Below are positions 45,600 to 54,172 of a DNA stretch of 64,000 bases, one piece after another. Made by a program: the position numbers and the translations under genes. The stretch comes from Sphingomonadales bacterium (lineage in GTDB: Bacteria; Pseudomonadota; Alphaproteobacteria; Sphingomonadales; Sphingomonadaceae). The first letter of the stretch is position 1, and every line of letters begins with the position of its first letter. Below the pieces are notes generated by a model. That model saw only the letters and a program-made list of their open reading frames with translations, did no database searches and was not told the DNA's origin. The DNA is taken from positions 1 to 64,000 of the forward strand of contig JANXVZ010000040.1 in NCBI GenBank assembly GCA_025351405.1, given 5' to 3'.

Positions 45600-46045
45600 A
45601 CTCGCCTTGGCACCAACGCGGCGGCAGCAAGGCTCCGGCGCTTGTCATCGTTGGCGGTCTGATCCTCCTGCTGGTGCTCGGCATTGGCTGGCAGGTCTCG
45701 CAATCGGCCTATGCCGACGCGATAGCACGGCTCTCAGACGCAACGCTGCGTCTCTCCGAAGTGCGCCGCGACGCCGCGCGACTGGCGGGGGCGCACGCGC
45801 GCAACGAGGACGCAACACCGCCGGTGCGCATCGCGGCAGCGCTCTCACGGGCCGGGCTGACCGCTGAGGTCCGCCCCCGCGGTGACGCCTACATGGTCAG
45901 CATCGCCGCAGCACGCGGACCCGTGCTGATCGGATGGCTGCGCGACGTCGAAAGCAACGGCATCGTGACTGTCAGCGCCAGCCTGCGCCGAAACAGCGAT
46001 GCGACCGTCGCCGGCGAATTCCGCTTTGCAGGGGCAACGCGATGA
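45596..46045 (+). CDS. gspM: Type II secretion protein M
   Basis: 149 residues with an N-terminal membrane anchor (APALVIVGGLILLLVLGIGW), a coiled region and a small ferredoxin-like domain. Partner of GspL, identified from order and topology. ATGA overlap with gspL. Confidence 0.72.
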   Translation: MNSPWHQRGGSKAPALVIVGGLILLLVLGIGWQVSQSAYADAIARLSDATLRLSEVRRDAARLAGAHARNEDATPPVRIAAALSRAGLTAEVRPRGDAYMVSIAAARGPVLIGWLRDVESNGIVTVSASLRRNSDATVAGEFRFAGATR

Positions 46046-46362
46046 CATCGCGGGCCGTGCCGACAATCGCGGTGCTGACCGGCGTTGCCCTCGGCCTGCT
46101 GTTGTTCTGGCCGATGCGCCTGCTGCCGGGCTTCGAGCGCGTCGGCGTCGCGGCGACCTCGGTCGAAGGGACGATCTGGCATACCCGGGCCAGCGGCGTC
46201 GTGCTGGGGCGCCAACCGATCGGCGATGTGATCGTGCAACTTTTGCCCGGGCCGCTGCTTCGGGGCGACGTCATGATCCTGGCGCAGGGCGGCAATCTGC
46301 CCACCGATGGTGTCGTGCTGGCCTTATCCGGGAATCAGGATCTGGCGGATCGCCGCCCCTGA
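46042..46362 (+). pseudogene. gspN: Truncated type II secretion protein N
   Basis: 106 residues. The N-terminal part matches GspN: membrane anchor LTGVALGLLLFWPMRLLPGF, then VAATSVEGTIWHTRASG and GDVIVQLLPGPLLRGDV. The family is normally about 250 residues. Here the match stops near 46322, and the frame then runs 39 bases into the antisense of the alcohol dehydrogenase end. The missing half suggests deletion or insertion of the dehydrogenase. GspN is dispensable in several T2SS, so secretion may still work. Confidence 0.6.
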
Positions 46363-47448
46363 CGCCAGGTCGTCGAGCGCGGCGTTGATCTCCGACATCG
46401 GGCGCGTCGCCGACAGCAAGCGTTCGACCGGCAGTCGCCCGGATCGCCACAGGGCAATGTAGCGGGGCACATCGCGCGCCGGGATCGCCGAGCCCATGTA
46501 GCTGCCCATCACGGTCTTGGCATCGGCAACAAGACTGAAGGCGGGGATGGTGAAGGGGTCGGCCGGGTTGGGCAGCCCGACGGTGACCGTGCGCCCGCCG
46601 CGCCGGGTCAGGCGATAAGCCTCGGCTAGCACCTTGCCCGAACCAACGCTTTCGATGGCAACATCACTGCCCGCGCCGCCAGTCGCCGCACGGATAACGG
46701 ACTCGGCTTCGTCGGGATGCGCTGCTGCGCGCGCGCCGAGCTCGAGCGCCAGCGCGCGCTTGCTGGCCACCGGATCGATGGCGATGACCGGCTCGGCACC
46801 CGCCGCAACCGCGCCGAGCAAAGCCGCTAGTCCGACGCCGCCAAGCCCCCAGACCGCGAGCGATTCGCCGGGGCGTACCAGGGCGGTGTTGAACACGGCG
46901 CCCACGCCGGTCAGCACTGCGCAACCGAACAATGCGGCGATACCGGCCGGGATATCGGCATCGATCTTCACGGCTGATCGCGCATCGATGACGGCGTGCC
47001 CGGCGAACGCCGAAATGCCAAGGTGATGGTTGATATCATGCCCGCACTCGCTGAGGCGGCGGCCACCCGAAAGCAACGCGCCACGGGCATTTGCGGCGGC
47101 AGCGGGAGCGCATAGCCAGCCCTCGCCGCTAGCACACGCCGTGCACCGGCCGCACGCAGGCAGGAACGCCAGCACGACGCGGTCGCCGACGCCAAAACTG
47201 CTTTCGCCGTCTCCTATCGCGATGACGGTTGCACAGGCTTCATGGCCGATTGCCATCGGTAGCGGGCGCGGTCGATCACCATTGATGACCGAAAGGTCGG
47301 AATGGCAAAGACCGGCGGCCTCGATCCGCACCAGCAGTTCACCTGGGCCCGGCGCTGCCAGGTCGAGCTCGGCGAGGCGAAGTGGCTGCGACGCTGCGAA
47401 CGGCCTGCCGCGGCCAACCGCATCGAGCACCGCTGCTGTCGTCTTCAT
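46324..47448 (-). CDS. Zinc-dependent alcohol dehydrogenase
   Basis: 374 residues of the MDR class. Catalytic zinc ligands are Cys in GLCHSD and His in GHEACA. The structural zinc cysteines are in CGRCTACASGEGWLC. The NAD site is GLGGVG in AVWGLGGVGLAAL. Resembles class III-like alcohol/formaldehyde dehydrogenases. Its end overlaps the truncated gspN by 39 bases. Confidence 0.9.
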   Translation of the reverse strand: MKTTAAVLDAVGRGRPFAASQPLRLAELDLAAPGPGELLVRIEAAGLCHSDLSVINGDRPRPLPMAIGHEACATVIAIGDGESSFGVGDRVVLAFLPACGRCTACASGEGWLCAPAAAANARGALLSGGRRLSECGHDINHHLGISAFAGHAVIDARSAVKIDADIPAGIAALFGCAVLTGVGAVFNTALVRPGESLAVWGLGGVGLAALLGAVAAGAEPVIAIDPVASKRALALELGARAAAHPDEAESVIRAATGGAGSDVAIESVGSGKVLAEAYRLTRRGGRTVTVGLPNPADPFTIPAFSLVADAKTVMGSYMGSAIPARDVPRYIALWRSGRLPVERLLSATRPMSEINAALDDLASGAAIRQILIPG

Positions 47449-47506
47449 TGTGTACCCCGCCCTGCCATCAACCGGCGTCGTGACATGGCGGGGCAGAATT
47501 GAAAAG

Positions 47507-47851
47507 CTAGATTGCCGTCAAACGCCGCCACACGCGGGCCACCAGGCTGGTATCTTCCTCGGGGGTCGCCTCGACATTTTCGATTGACGCATTGACCCGG
47601 CGCAACAGGCCTGTCTCCACGGCGCTTTGCGGGGCCTGGGGTGCCATTCCCTCGTTGTCTGCAACCTGTTGGTCGATCAGGTCCTGCGCCCATTCGTCAA
47701 GCAGGCGCAGCCGTTGGCGGCGGGTAAGCGCCTTGTCGGCGACAATGGCTTCCGGGCTATCGTAAAATGCCGCAGGGTCGGCCGCGACAAGATCGAAATC
47801 TGCCACATCCTGCGGTTCAGGGTGTTCGGTGCCGCTATAGGATTTCAGCAT
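47507..47851 (-). CDS. Hypothetical protein under EcfG control
   Basis: 114 residues with no catalytic motif that I recognise. The middle reads FYDSPEAIVADKALTRRQRLRLLDEWAQDL...ADNEGM. This resembles a small alphaproteobacterial family with a P-x-x-V-x-D-x-x-L-s-x-x-x-k-x-x-x-L-x-x-W-x-x-D signature and an EGM ending. ATG at 47851 has AGGAG eight bases upstream. A GGAAC-N17-GTT promoter lies 49-73 bp upstream, so it should be induced by the general stress sigma factor. Confidence 0.7.
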   Translation of the reverse strand: MLKSYSGTEHPEPQDVADFDLVAADPAAFYDSPEAIVADKALTRRQRLRLLDEWAQDLIDQQVADNEGMAPQAPQSAVETGLLRRVNASIENVEATPEEDTSLVARVWRRLTAI

Positions 47852-47899
47852 GGTGTGTCTCCTGCTGGTGTCGTGGACCACATTGGCCCTCGCCGAAGG

Positions 47900-47924
47900 A
47901 ACCAGCGGGAGACGCAAAAGTTCC
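47900..47924 (-). promoter_or_regulatory. EcfG-type promoter for the 47507 gene
   Basis: On the minus strand GGAAC (47924-47920), 17 bp, GTT (47902-47900). This matches the alphaproteobacterial general stress promoter consensus GGAAC-N16/17-cGTT. It starts two bases after the phyR stop and gives a leader of about 40 nt. Confidence 0.75.
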
Positions 47925-47925
47925 G

Positions 47926-48780
47926 TTATGCCGCGACCTTGTGGCGTTGCATCATCAACGCCTGGCCTATCGTCGCCACCAGGGTATCGACCTCGAAAGG
48001 CTTGGTAATCAGGTAGGTGGGTTCCGGCCGCTCCCCCGTCAGCAGGCGTTCCGGAAATGCGGTGACGAACACCACGGGCAGGTCATGGGTTTCAAGGATG
48101 TCCTTGACTGCGTCGATCCCGGAGGAACCATCGGCAAGCTGGATATCGGCAAGCACGAGGTCCGCGTCGTTTGCATGCGCCATCGACACGGCCTGATCAC
48201 GGGTCGTCGCGATACCGACGACGCTATGCCCGAGGCTCTCGACGATATTCTGCAGATCGATCGCGATAATCGGCTCGTCTTCGATGATGAGCACGCGGCC
48301 GGCCATCTGTTGGGCAATGGCGTCGTTGGCAGCATCGATATCGCTGCGCACGTCGGCTTCATCGCGCCCCAGAATGATGGCGGCGTCGGCGATGGCGAAT
48401 CCCTCCACGGCCGTCAGCAACAGCGCTTCGCGGCGATGGTTCGGCAAGTCGGCGAGCAGCGCCTCGCCGACAGCCTGCGAAACAGAGCCGACTTGCACTG
48501 TGTCGCCATCCATCCGCAAAGCAACCGGGTTCCAGAATGCGTGGAAAAGCCGGAACAACTCCACCCGTGCCGGGCGCGAGGGGTCGAATTCGTCCGGGGC
48601 CTGCAGCAACGCTTCCAACGCGGCGCGAACAAAGGCATCACCCGTCTTCTGCGACCCGGTCAGCGCCCGCCCATAACGCCGAAGGTATGGCAAATGCGGC
48701 CCGAAGGCGGTGCGGACGGAACCGGCAGCCGAAGGTTGCGCCGAGGTTGGTGTAGGCGTGGTGCCGGAAGGTGCGTTCAT
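47926..48780 (-). CDS. phyR: General stress response anti-anti-sigma regulator
   Basis: 284 residues. The N-terminal sigma-like domain (GPHLPYLRRYGRALTGSQKTGD to about residue 150) lets it bind NepR. The C-terminal receiver begins VLIIEDEP, with phosphoacceptor Asp in LADIQLADG and the FATGUY motif FVTAFPERLLTGE. When phosphorylated it titrates NepR and frees EcfG. ATG at 48780 has GAGG upstream; an ATG at 48822 would leave almost no leader after the putative promoter at 48830-48854. Confidence 0.94.
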   Translation of the reverse strand: MNAPSGTTPTPTSAQPSAAGSVRTAFGPHLPYLRRYGRALTGSQKTGDAFVRAALEALLQAPDEFDPSRPARVELFRLFHAFWNPVALRMDGDTVQVGSVSQAVGEALLADLPNHRREALLLTAVEGFAIADAAIILGRDEADVRSDIDAANDAIAQQMAGRVLIIEDEPIIAIDLQNIVESLGHSVVGIATTRDQAVSMAHANDADLVLADIQLADGSSGIDAVKDILETHDLPVVFVTAFPERLLTGERPEPTYLITKPFEVDTLVATIGQALMMQRHKVAA

Positions 48781-48829
48781 CAAATCCTCGGGTGCTGGCA
48801 TTTCGAAGTCAGAATGCGACATCGGGTGT

Positions 48830-48854
48830 TACGCAGCCGACGCATTGTGGTTCC
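48830..48854 (-). promoter_or_regulatory. Probable EcfG-type promoter for phyR
   Basis: On the minus strand GGAAC (48854-48850), a 17-bp spacer and GTA instead of GTT at the -10. One mismatch from consensus, in the expected position for phyR. Confidence 0.45.
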
Positions 48855-48885
48855 GCAACAATCGCACATCCATATGGTTTATTCG

Positions 48886-48910
48886 GGAACCTCGGGCAGT
48901 GATAAGGGTT
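48886..48910 (+). promoter_or_regulatory. EcfG-type promoter for nepR-ecfG
   Basis: GGAAC (48886-48890), 17 bp, GTT (48908-48910): a perfect match to the general stress consensus. It reads toward nepR, with a leader of about 90 nt. It gives positive autoregulation of the sigma factor. Confidence 0.75.
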
Positions 48911-49008
48911 TTGCCTGTGTGTAACACGGTGTCGCGCGCCTTGCCTGGACCCATTGGTCGGGCATGGGTCGGGGGGTGGCAGCCGTGATTGAGATGGAGC
49001 ATGACTAG

Positions 49009-49317
49009 GTGACGAAGCAAAATGGCGGGGCAGTACGCGCGGCGAGGTCGCCCGAGCCCGGCGCGCCCGAGCCTCGTCGGCAAACGCCACAACAGCAGGC
49101 AACAACGCCAGGGCCGCAAGAGGGGCCGGCAAAGGGGAAGCCGGCGGCATTGGGCGAGGCAGTCGGCGATTCGGTAACATCGGGTCTGCAGAGGATGTTC
49201 GCCGCCATTGCCGATGAGCCGATCCCGGATGAGTTTTTCCGATTGCTCGATGCGATCGACGCGCAGCGCAAAGATGATGCCGCGGGTACGCAGGGCGCCG
49301 ACGGGCAGCGCTTGTGA
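49009..49317 (+). CDS. nepR: NepR anti-sigma factor
   Basis: 102 residues. A disordered Pro/Gln-rich N-terminus precedes the short NepR core with PIPDEFFRLLDAIDAQ, the helix that holds EcfG or PhyR. GTG start, and its stop overlaps the ecfG GTG. It blocks EcfG in unstressed cells. Confidence 0.9.
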   Translation: MTKQNGGAVRAARSPEPGAPEPRRQTPQQQATTPGPQEGPAKGKPAALGEAVGDSVTSGLQRMFAAIADEPIPDEFFRLLDAIDAQRKDDAAGTQGADGQRL

Positions 49318-49937
49318 ACACCTTGGCCCCGCCCGGTTCGACCGAGGATGATGACGACCGCATCTCAGCGGCTGCTGCAACTCCGACCGAGCCATCGAAG
49401 CCCGGCGTTGCGACCGCAGAGTTCCGCGCCGATCTGCTCGCATCCATCCCGGCGTTGCGCGGCTTCGCCCGCGGCCTTTGCGGCAACCGCGACCTTGCCG
49501 ATGACCTGGCGCAGGATGCGCTCGCCAAGGCGTGGGCAGCGCGGGACAGTTATGCTCCCGGCACGCATTTCAGGGCCTGGCTGTTTCGCATCCTGCGAAA
49601 CCATTACTTCTCGCTCGGGCGCCGCGCACACCGCTTTGCGCCATGGGACGAAGCATTGGCCGACCGTGTCCTGGTCAGTGCGCCGACGCAGGGCTCCGGG
49701 ATCGACATTGCCGATGTCCAGCGTGGCCTGGCGACCTTGCCCCATGAGCAGCGCGAGGCATTGCTTCTGGTCAGCGCCAGCGGGCTGTCCGTCGAGGATG
49801 CCGCCGCCGTCATGGGCTGTGCCGTGGGCACGGTAAAGAGCCGCGTTTCGCGAGGACGGGCGGCGCTCAATCGCTTCATGAACAACGAAACGCCCGGGCC
49901 CGACCAGCAAGCCCGTTTGGGCGGAGTTGCAGCCTGA
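49314..49937 (+). CDS. ecfG: General stress sigma factor
   Basis: 207 residues. The region 2 domain has LADDLAQDALAKAWAARDSY and FRAWLFRILRNHYF. The region 4 domain has LATLPHEQREALLLVSASGLSVEDAAAVMGCAVGTVKSRVSRGRAAL. The type of ECF15 (EcfG) is clear from the neighbourhood and these motifs. GTG start overlapping nepR by four bases. Confidence 0.94.
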   Translation: MNTLAPPGSTEDDDDRISAAAATPTEPSKPGVATAEFRADLLASIPALRGFARGLCGNRDLADDLAQDALAKAWAARDSYAPGTHFRAWLFRILRNHYFSLGRRAHRFAPWDEALADRVLVSAPTQGSGIDIADVQRGLATLPHEQREALLLVSASGLSVEDAAAVMGCAVGTVKSRVSRGRAALNRFMNNETPGPDQQARLGGVAA

Positions 49938-49947
49938 CTGCGTTACG

Positions 49948-51741
49948 GTGAATGACACCCAAGCCTCCGTAGCGCCGCCGCGCCGTTTTGTGCTGCCCGT
50001 ATGGCGAGCCAAGCATCGTTCCCTGCGTCGAGGCATGGTGCTGCTGCTCATCACCGCGTTGTTGCCGATAATGCTGATTTCGGTCGTGCAGGGTGTCATG
50101 CGGCTGGCGCATGAGCGCGCCCGTGCCGCCCGGGAGCTTTCCGACAATGCCCTGGCAATGGCGGACAGCAACCAGAACATATTGGGCAATGCCCGCAATG
50201 TTCTGGGCGTTGCCGCGCTTGACCCCCGCATCGTCACGGGCGACCCCAAATCCTGCATGGCAGCGCTTGTCGGCATCCGTGACCAGACCCCCGGATTTGC
50301 CAACCTCATCATGTTCGACGCCGCAGGCAAGTTGCACTGCGCCGCGGTGCCGCCTTCCATCGCCATGCAGGTCGACGATTATCCGGCGTGGAATGCACTG
50401 CGGAACGGACGCTCGGAACTGATAAGCGGCGAGCACTATGGCCGTATCACCAAAAAGCGCGTTGTCACAATGATGGTGCCGCTGCGCGACGCTGCGGGGG
50501 GCTTCAGGGGCGCGCTCGGCGCCAGCATCGATCTTGATTGGCTCGATACCAAACTCCGCAGCCGGCTGCTCGGCCGCGATATCGGCGTTGCCGTGATCGA
50601 TGCAACCGGTCATCCGCTGATCAGCAACCGCGCGCTGCCACGTTTCGATCCGAAGATTCCCGCGGGCGCACTGCGCATCGCTACCGATTCCAACGGTGAG
50701 CGCTGGTTCTATGCGCTGGCGCCGATAGTGGCAGGCGACCCGGCGCAGCCGTCGCTTTATGTGGTCTATGCGGCGCCGGAGACGCGGCTGTTCAGCGCCG
50801 TGTGGTGGCTGGCCGGGCTCGACTTCACCCTGCCAGTGCTTGCCATCCTCCTTGCCAGCCTCGCAATCTGGCTGGGTGCACAGCGGCTGGTGCTGCGCTG
50901 GCTGGTGCAATTGCAACGCCTGGCACGGCATTTTTCGGCTGGAGAATATCGTACCCGCCCGATCGATTTCAGCGAGGCACCGCGCGAAATACGCGGCGTG
51001 GCGGCATCGCTTTATCGCATGGCGGTCGCGATCGATGAACGCGATGGCAAGCTGCACGAAGCGCTCGACCGTCAAAGCAAACTGACCCGGGAGATTCATC
51101 ACCGTGTGAAAAACAATTTTCAACTGGTGATGAGCCTGCTCAGTCTGCAGGCAAGCCGGCTTCCCGATGGCGAGGGTCGCCGCGCCATAAATCTCGCCCG
51201 CGGCCGGGTCAGCGCCTTGGCGCTTGTGCATCGCCTGCTTTATGACAGCGACGAGCTATCCAGCGTCTCCTCCCGCGCCTTGCTCGGCGCCGTTTGCGGC
51301 CAATTGCAGCCGGCACGGCGCGGCGGCAGCATTCTCCGCCTCCATTGCGATTTCGACGATGTTCCACTCGATATCGACAATGCCGTGCCGTTGACGTTGT
51401 GGATGGTCGAGGCCGTCAACAACGCCTTTGCACATGGCTTTCCGCCGGATCGCGGTGGCGAGGTGAAAACCGTGTTGCGTGCCGTCGACGGCCGGGCCAC
51501 GCTGACAGTCACCGACAATGGCATCGGCTTTGATACCGACGGCGCCAGCAACGGTTATGGCCTGCGCCTTATCCGCGCCATTGCCGGGCAATTGGGCGGC
51601 ACGGCCGATGTGCAGTCGGTTGCCGGCGAGGGCAGCGCCGCTACGCTCAACTTCCCATTGCGCGAAGTGAAGGCTGCCAAGGAACCGCCCCCCGCAATAT
51701 CCGTTCAACGGCCAGTAGCCGTTAGTAACGAAGGACTTTGA
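49948..51741 (+). CDS. HisKA_2/HWE-type sensor histidine kinase (PhyK-like)
   Basis: 597 residues. There are two transmembrane helices (near residues 30-50 and 285-310) around a periplasmic sensor domain of about 230 residues, then a HAMP-like linker and the HisKA_2 box [20 protein letters not shown] with His near 384. The ATPase has VNNAFAHGF and DNGIGFD. PhyK kinases that phosphorylate PhyR belong to this group. The start is uncertain: GTG 49948 is used; a TTG at 49927 overlaps ecfG. Confidence 0.85.
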   Translation: MNDTQASVAPPRRFVLPVWRAKHRSLRRGMVLLLITALLPIMLISVVQGVMRLAHERARAARELSDNALAMADSNQNILGNARNVLGVAALDPRIVTGDPKSCMAALVGIRDQTPGFANLIMFDAAGKLHCAAVPPSIAMQVDDYPAWNALRNGRSELISGEHYGRITKKRVVTMMVPLRDAAGGFRGALGASIDLDWLDTKLRSRLLGRDIGVAVIDATGHPLISNRALPRFDPKIPAGALRIATDSNGERWFYALAPIVAGDPAQPSLYVVYAAPETRLFSAVWWLAGLDFTLPVLAILLASLAIWLGAQRLVLRWLVQLQRLARHFSAGEYRTRPIDFSEAPREIRGVAASLYRMAVAIDERDGKLHEALDRQSKLTREIHHRVKNNFQLVMSLLSLQASRLPDGEGRRAINLARGRVSALALVHRLLYDSDELSSVSSRALLGAVCGQLQPARRGGSILRLHCDFDDVPLDIDNAVPLTLWMVEAVNNAFAHGFPPDRGGEVKTVLRAVDGRATLTVTDNGIGFDTDGASNGYGLRLIRAIAGQLGGTADVQSVAGEGSAATLNFPLREVKAAKEPPPAISVQRPVAVSNEGL

Positions 51742-51742
51742 C

Positions 51743-51919
51743 ATGTTGAATTGGGCCGTAACGTTTTTGGTCATCGCGCTGATTGCCGCGATATTCGGTT
51801 TTGGCGGCATCGTCGGCGCCGCTGTCGGCATCGCCAAGATCCTGTTTTTCATCTTCATCGTGCTGTTCGTGATCAGCATGGTCATGTCGATGATCACGGG
51901 CCGGTCGCCCCGCATCTGA
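51743..51919 (+). CDS. DUF1328 small membrane protein
   Basis: 58 residues, two hydrophobic helices. The sequence begins [20 protein letters not shown], then [18 protein letters not shown]: the YtjA/DUF1328 pattern. It starts two bases after the kinase stop, with AAGGA upstream, so it is the last gene of the nepR-ecfG-kinase operon. Its function is unknown, but the position suggests stress control. Confidence 0.88.
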   Translation: MLNWAVTFLVIALIAAIFGFGGIVGAAVGIAKILFFIFIVLFVISMVMSMITGRSPRI

Positions 51920-51923
51920 TCGA

Positions 51924-51958
51924 TTTGCTGGCGGCGCTAAATCCGCGCCGCCAGCAAA
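51924..51958. terminator. Strong bidirectional terminator hairpin
   Basis: TTTGCTGGCGGCGC (51924-51937) pairs perfectly over 14 bp with GCGCCGCCAGCAAA (51945-51958), loop of 7. It ends the stress operon and lies over the stop of the convergent racemase gene. Terminal A/T pairs give short U runs on both strands. Confidence 0.8.
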
Positions 51959-52626
51959 GTCGCCCGCACCAGTGACGCCGTTGCATCAATGAATGGCACT
52001 GGCACCTCTGCAGCGGTGAGGACCAAGGGTACTTCCGTGCACGCGGCGATGATCGCTTCCGCACCGCGCCCTGCGAGATCTGCCGCCAGCGCCTGCATGG
52101 CGATCGCGACCTCCACCCCTGTATCACCGGCCTTTATGAGGCTGACCAGACCCTGCAAGCCAGCACGATCACACTCGACGACTGCAATCCCGGCTGCTTC
52201 CAGCCCGTGATGATAAATGCGGCCATCAAGCGTAGCCGCTACCGCCAACAGCCCGACAGCACGCGGACGCGGCTGCAGCGCTGCCACTTCGGCCACTGCC
52301 GCTGCGATCATGTCGACGAACGGCACGATCGTTGCGGTCGCCGCATCCAGCACCCAGCCATGCGCGGCATTGCACGGCATCGCCAGTATTTCGGCGCCGG
52401 CCGCGACCAATCCCCGCGCCATTGCCGCGAGGGCCGGGCCCGGTGACTCCCCCACCCCGGCACGCGCCGCATTGCGATCGGGAACATAGGGGTTGCTGTC
52501 GATCAACACGCGGGGCTGCTCGCTGTCGTCAACGGCACCGCTGTTGGCCGCAAGGCGGGCGAGAAAGTCCGCAGTCGCCGCGGGCCCCATGCCGCCCAGC
52601 ACGCCGATTGTTCGCCAGCGGTTCAT
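51937..52626 (-). CDS. Aspartate/glutamate racemase family protein
   Basis: 229 residues. Two catalytic cysteines are visible in AMPCNAAH and ACTEVPL, and the N-terminal IGVLGGMGPAATADF is the family signature. Likely racemises an acidic amino acid or a related substrate. It overlaps the desulfhydrase-like gene upstream by ATGA, so the two probably act on the same amino-acid pool. Confidence 0.87.
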   Translation of the reverse strand: MNRWRTIGVLGGMGPAATADFLARLAANSGAVDDSEQPRVLIDSNPYVPDRNAARAGVGESPGPALAAMARGLVAAGAEILAMPCNAAHGWVLDAATATIVPFVDMIAAAVAEVAALQPRPRAVGLLAVAATLDGRIYHHGLEAAGIAVVECDRAGLQGLVSLIKAGDTGVEVAIAMQALAADLAGRGAEAIIAACTEVPLVLTAAEVPVPFIDATASLVRATLLAARI

Positions 52627-53630
52627 TGCCGCCCTGGCGCGCGCAAGTCACCCGCATACGCGTGGAGCGACGGGCTACCGCCGGTGTGGAGAAACAGCAC
52701 GCGCTCGCCCTGCTTGAAGGCACCCTCGCGTGCCAAACCGATCAAGCCGGCCATTGCCTTGCCGGTGTAAACCGGATCGAGCAACACTCCCTCGCTCGAT
52801 GCCAGCAAACGCACGGCCTCGACCATTTCGTGGGTCGGCAGCGAATAGCCCGGGCCCACCCAGCGATCGAGCGCCACCACATCTTCGCGGGCCGGCACCG
52901 GCGTGCCCATCAACGCCGCCGTCGCAACGGCCAGGGCCCAGACATTGCCCTCCTGTTCGGCCCGGGGGCGACGCACGTTTATCCCCGTCACCGGAATGCC
53001 CGCATTGAGTGCCACCAGCCCGGCGAGCAGCCCCGAATGGGTGCCGGCGCTGCCGCTGGCGACCACAATTCGATCGAACACCACGCCCATCTCGAACGAT
53101 TGCGCCATGATTTCGGCGGCACAAGCCGCATAGCCCAGCGCGCCCAGCGGGGTCGAACCGCCGCCGGCGATGGCGAATGCCTTGCCGCCGCGGGCCGCCA
53201 CCGCAGCGACGTCACTTGCCATTTCGGCGGCAAGATCACTGCCGAGCGGTACGACACGGACATTTTCAGCGCCCATGAGCTCGAACAGCAGGTTGTTGCC
53301 GAGCGCCGCACTGTCATAGCTGCCCGGCACCCGCTCCTCGATGACGAGCCGGCACTTCAGGCCTTCTCGGGCCGCAGCGGCGAGCGTCAGCCGGCAATGA
53401 TTGGATTGCGGTGCGCCGACGGTGACGAGGGTATCGGCGCCTGCCGCCAGAGCCGCCGCGACGAGAAATTCCAGCTTGCGTGTCTTGTTGCCGCCGCCGG
53501 CCAACCCAAGCAAGTCATCACGCTTGATCCACAGTTCCGGCCCGCCAAGCAACGCCGACAGCCGCGGCAGCGGCTCGATCGGGGTGAAATGCGGGGTGTA
53601 GCGGCGACGGGGAAAGCGGGCGAGGTTCAT
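52623..53630 (-). CDS. D-cysteine desulfhydrase/ACC deaminase family enzyme
   Basis: 335 residues, fold type II PLP enzyme. The PLP lysine is in GGGNKTRKLEF, then PQSNHCR and a Ser/Gly phosphate loop ASGSAGTHSG. The family includes DcyD and 1-aminocyclopropane-1-carboxylate deaminases; DcyD is favoured by size and context. ATG at 53630 with GGGAGG upstream. First gene of a two-gene operon with the racemase. Confidence 0.82.
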   Translation of the reverse strand: MNLARFPRRRYTPHFTPIEPLPRLSALLGGPELWIKRDDLLGLAGGGNKTRKLEFLVAAALAAGADTLVTVGAPQSNHCRLTLAAAAREGLKCRLVIEERVPGSYDSAALGNNLLFELMGAENVRVVPLGSDLAAEMASDVAAVAARGGKAFAIAGGGSTPLGALGYAACAAEIMAQSFEMGVVFDRIVVASGSAGTHSGLLAGLVALNAGIPVTGINVRRPRAEQEGNVWALAVATAALMGTPVPAREDVVALDRWVGPGYSLPTHEMVEAVRLLASSEGVLLDPVYTGKAMAGLIGLAREGAFKQGERVLFLHTGGSPSLHAYAGDLRAPGRQ

Positions 53631-53710
53631 GCCGCCTCCCTGCCCGTCACGGCCGCAAATCGCAACTGCCGGACTATCAATCGCGCACATGCTGCCTCAT
53701 ATCGTCGGTG

Positions 53711-54172
53711 ATGAACCTTCCCGTGCTCTACGCGATCCTCTGGGCGGTCGGCCTCTGCATCATAGGCGGGCTGATGACCCCGCGCGCCGATTGGTACGCC
53801 CGGTTGAACAAGCCGTCCTGGCAGCCGCCGGGGTGGGCGTTCGGCCCGGCGTGGACGATCATCCTCGGCCTGGCCGCCTGGAGCGCGGTTCGCGCCTGGG
53901 ACGCCGGAGATGACGCCCAACGCCGGGACGTGCTGATCCTGTTCGGCGTCAACGGCATCTTCCACCTGTTGTGGAGCCCCCTGTTCTTCAAGCTGCAGCG
54001 TCCCGACTGGGCGCTCGGCGAAGTGGTGTTCCTGTGGGCCTCACTGGTCGCGATGGTGGTCGGCCTCTGGCCCATCGAACAGGGCGCGGCCCTGCTGATC
54101 CTGCCCTATCTCGCCTGGGTCAGTTTTGCCGCGTTCCTCAACCTGACAATCGTGCGATTGAACCCGCGCTGA
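53711..54172 (+). CDS. TspO/MBR family membrane protein
   Basis: 153 residues, five transmembrane helices. WYARLNKPSWQPPGWAFGPAWTII and FGVNGIFHLLWSPLFF are the family signatures. Tryptophan-rich sensory proteins bind porphyrins and react to oxygen or light. A GTG at 53708 is an alternative start. Confidence 0.9.
   Translation: MNLPVLYAILWAVGLCIIGGLMTPRADWYARLNKPSWQPPGWAFGPAWTIILGLAAWSAVRAWDAGDDAQRRDVLILFGVNGIFHLLWSPLFFKLQRPDWALGEVVFLWASLVAMVVGLWPIEQGAALLILPYLAWVSFAAFLNLTIVRLNPR

Noticed and set aside
52470-52500. A GGAAC followed shortly by GGTT near 52480 as another stress promoter.
   Set aside because: The spacing is about six bases, not 16-17, and it lies inside the racemase gene.
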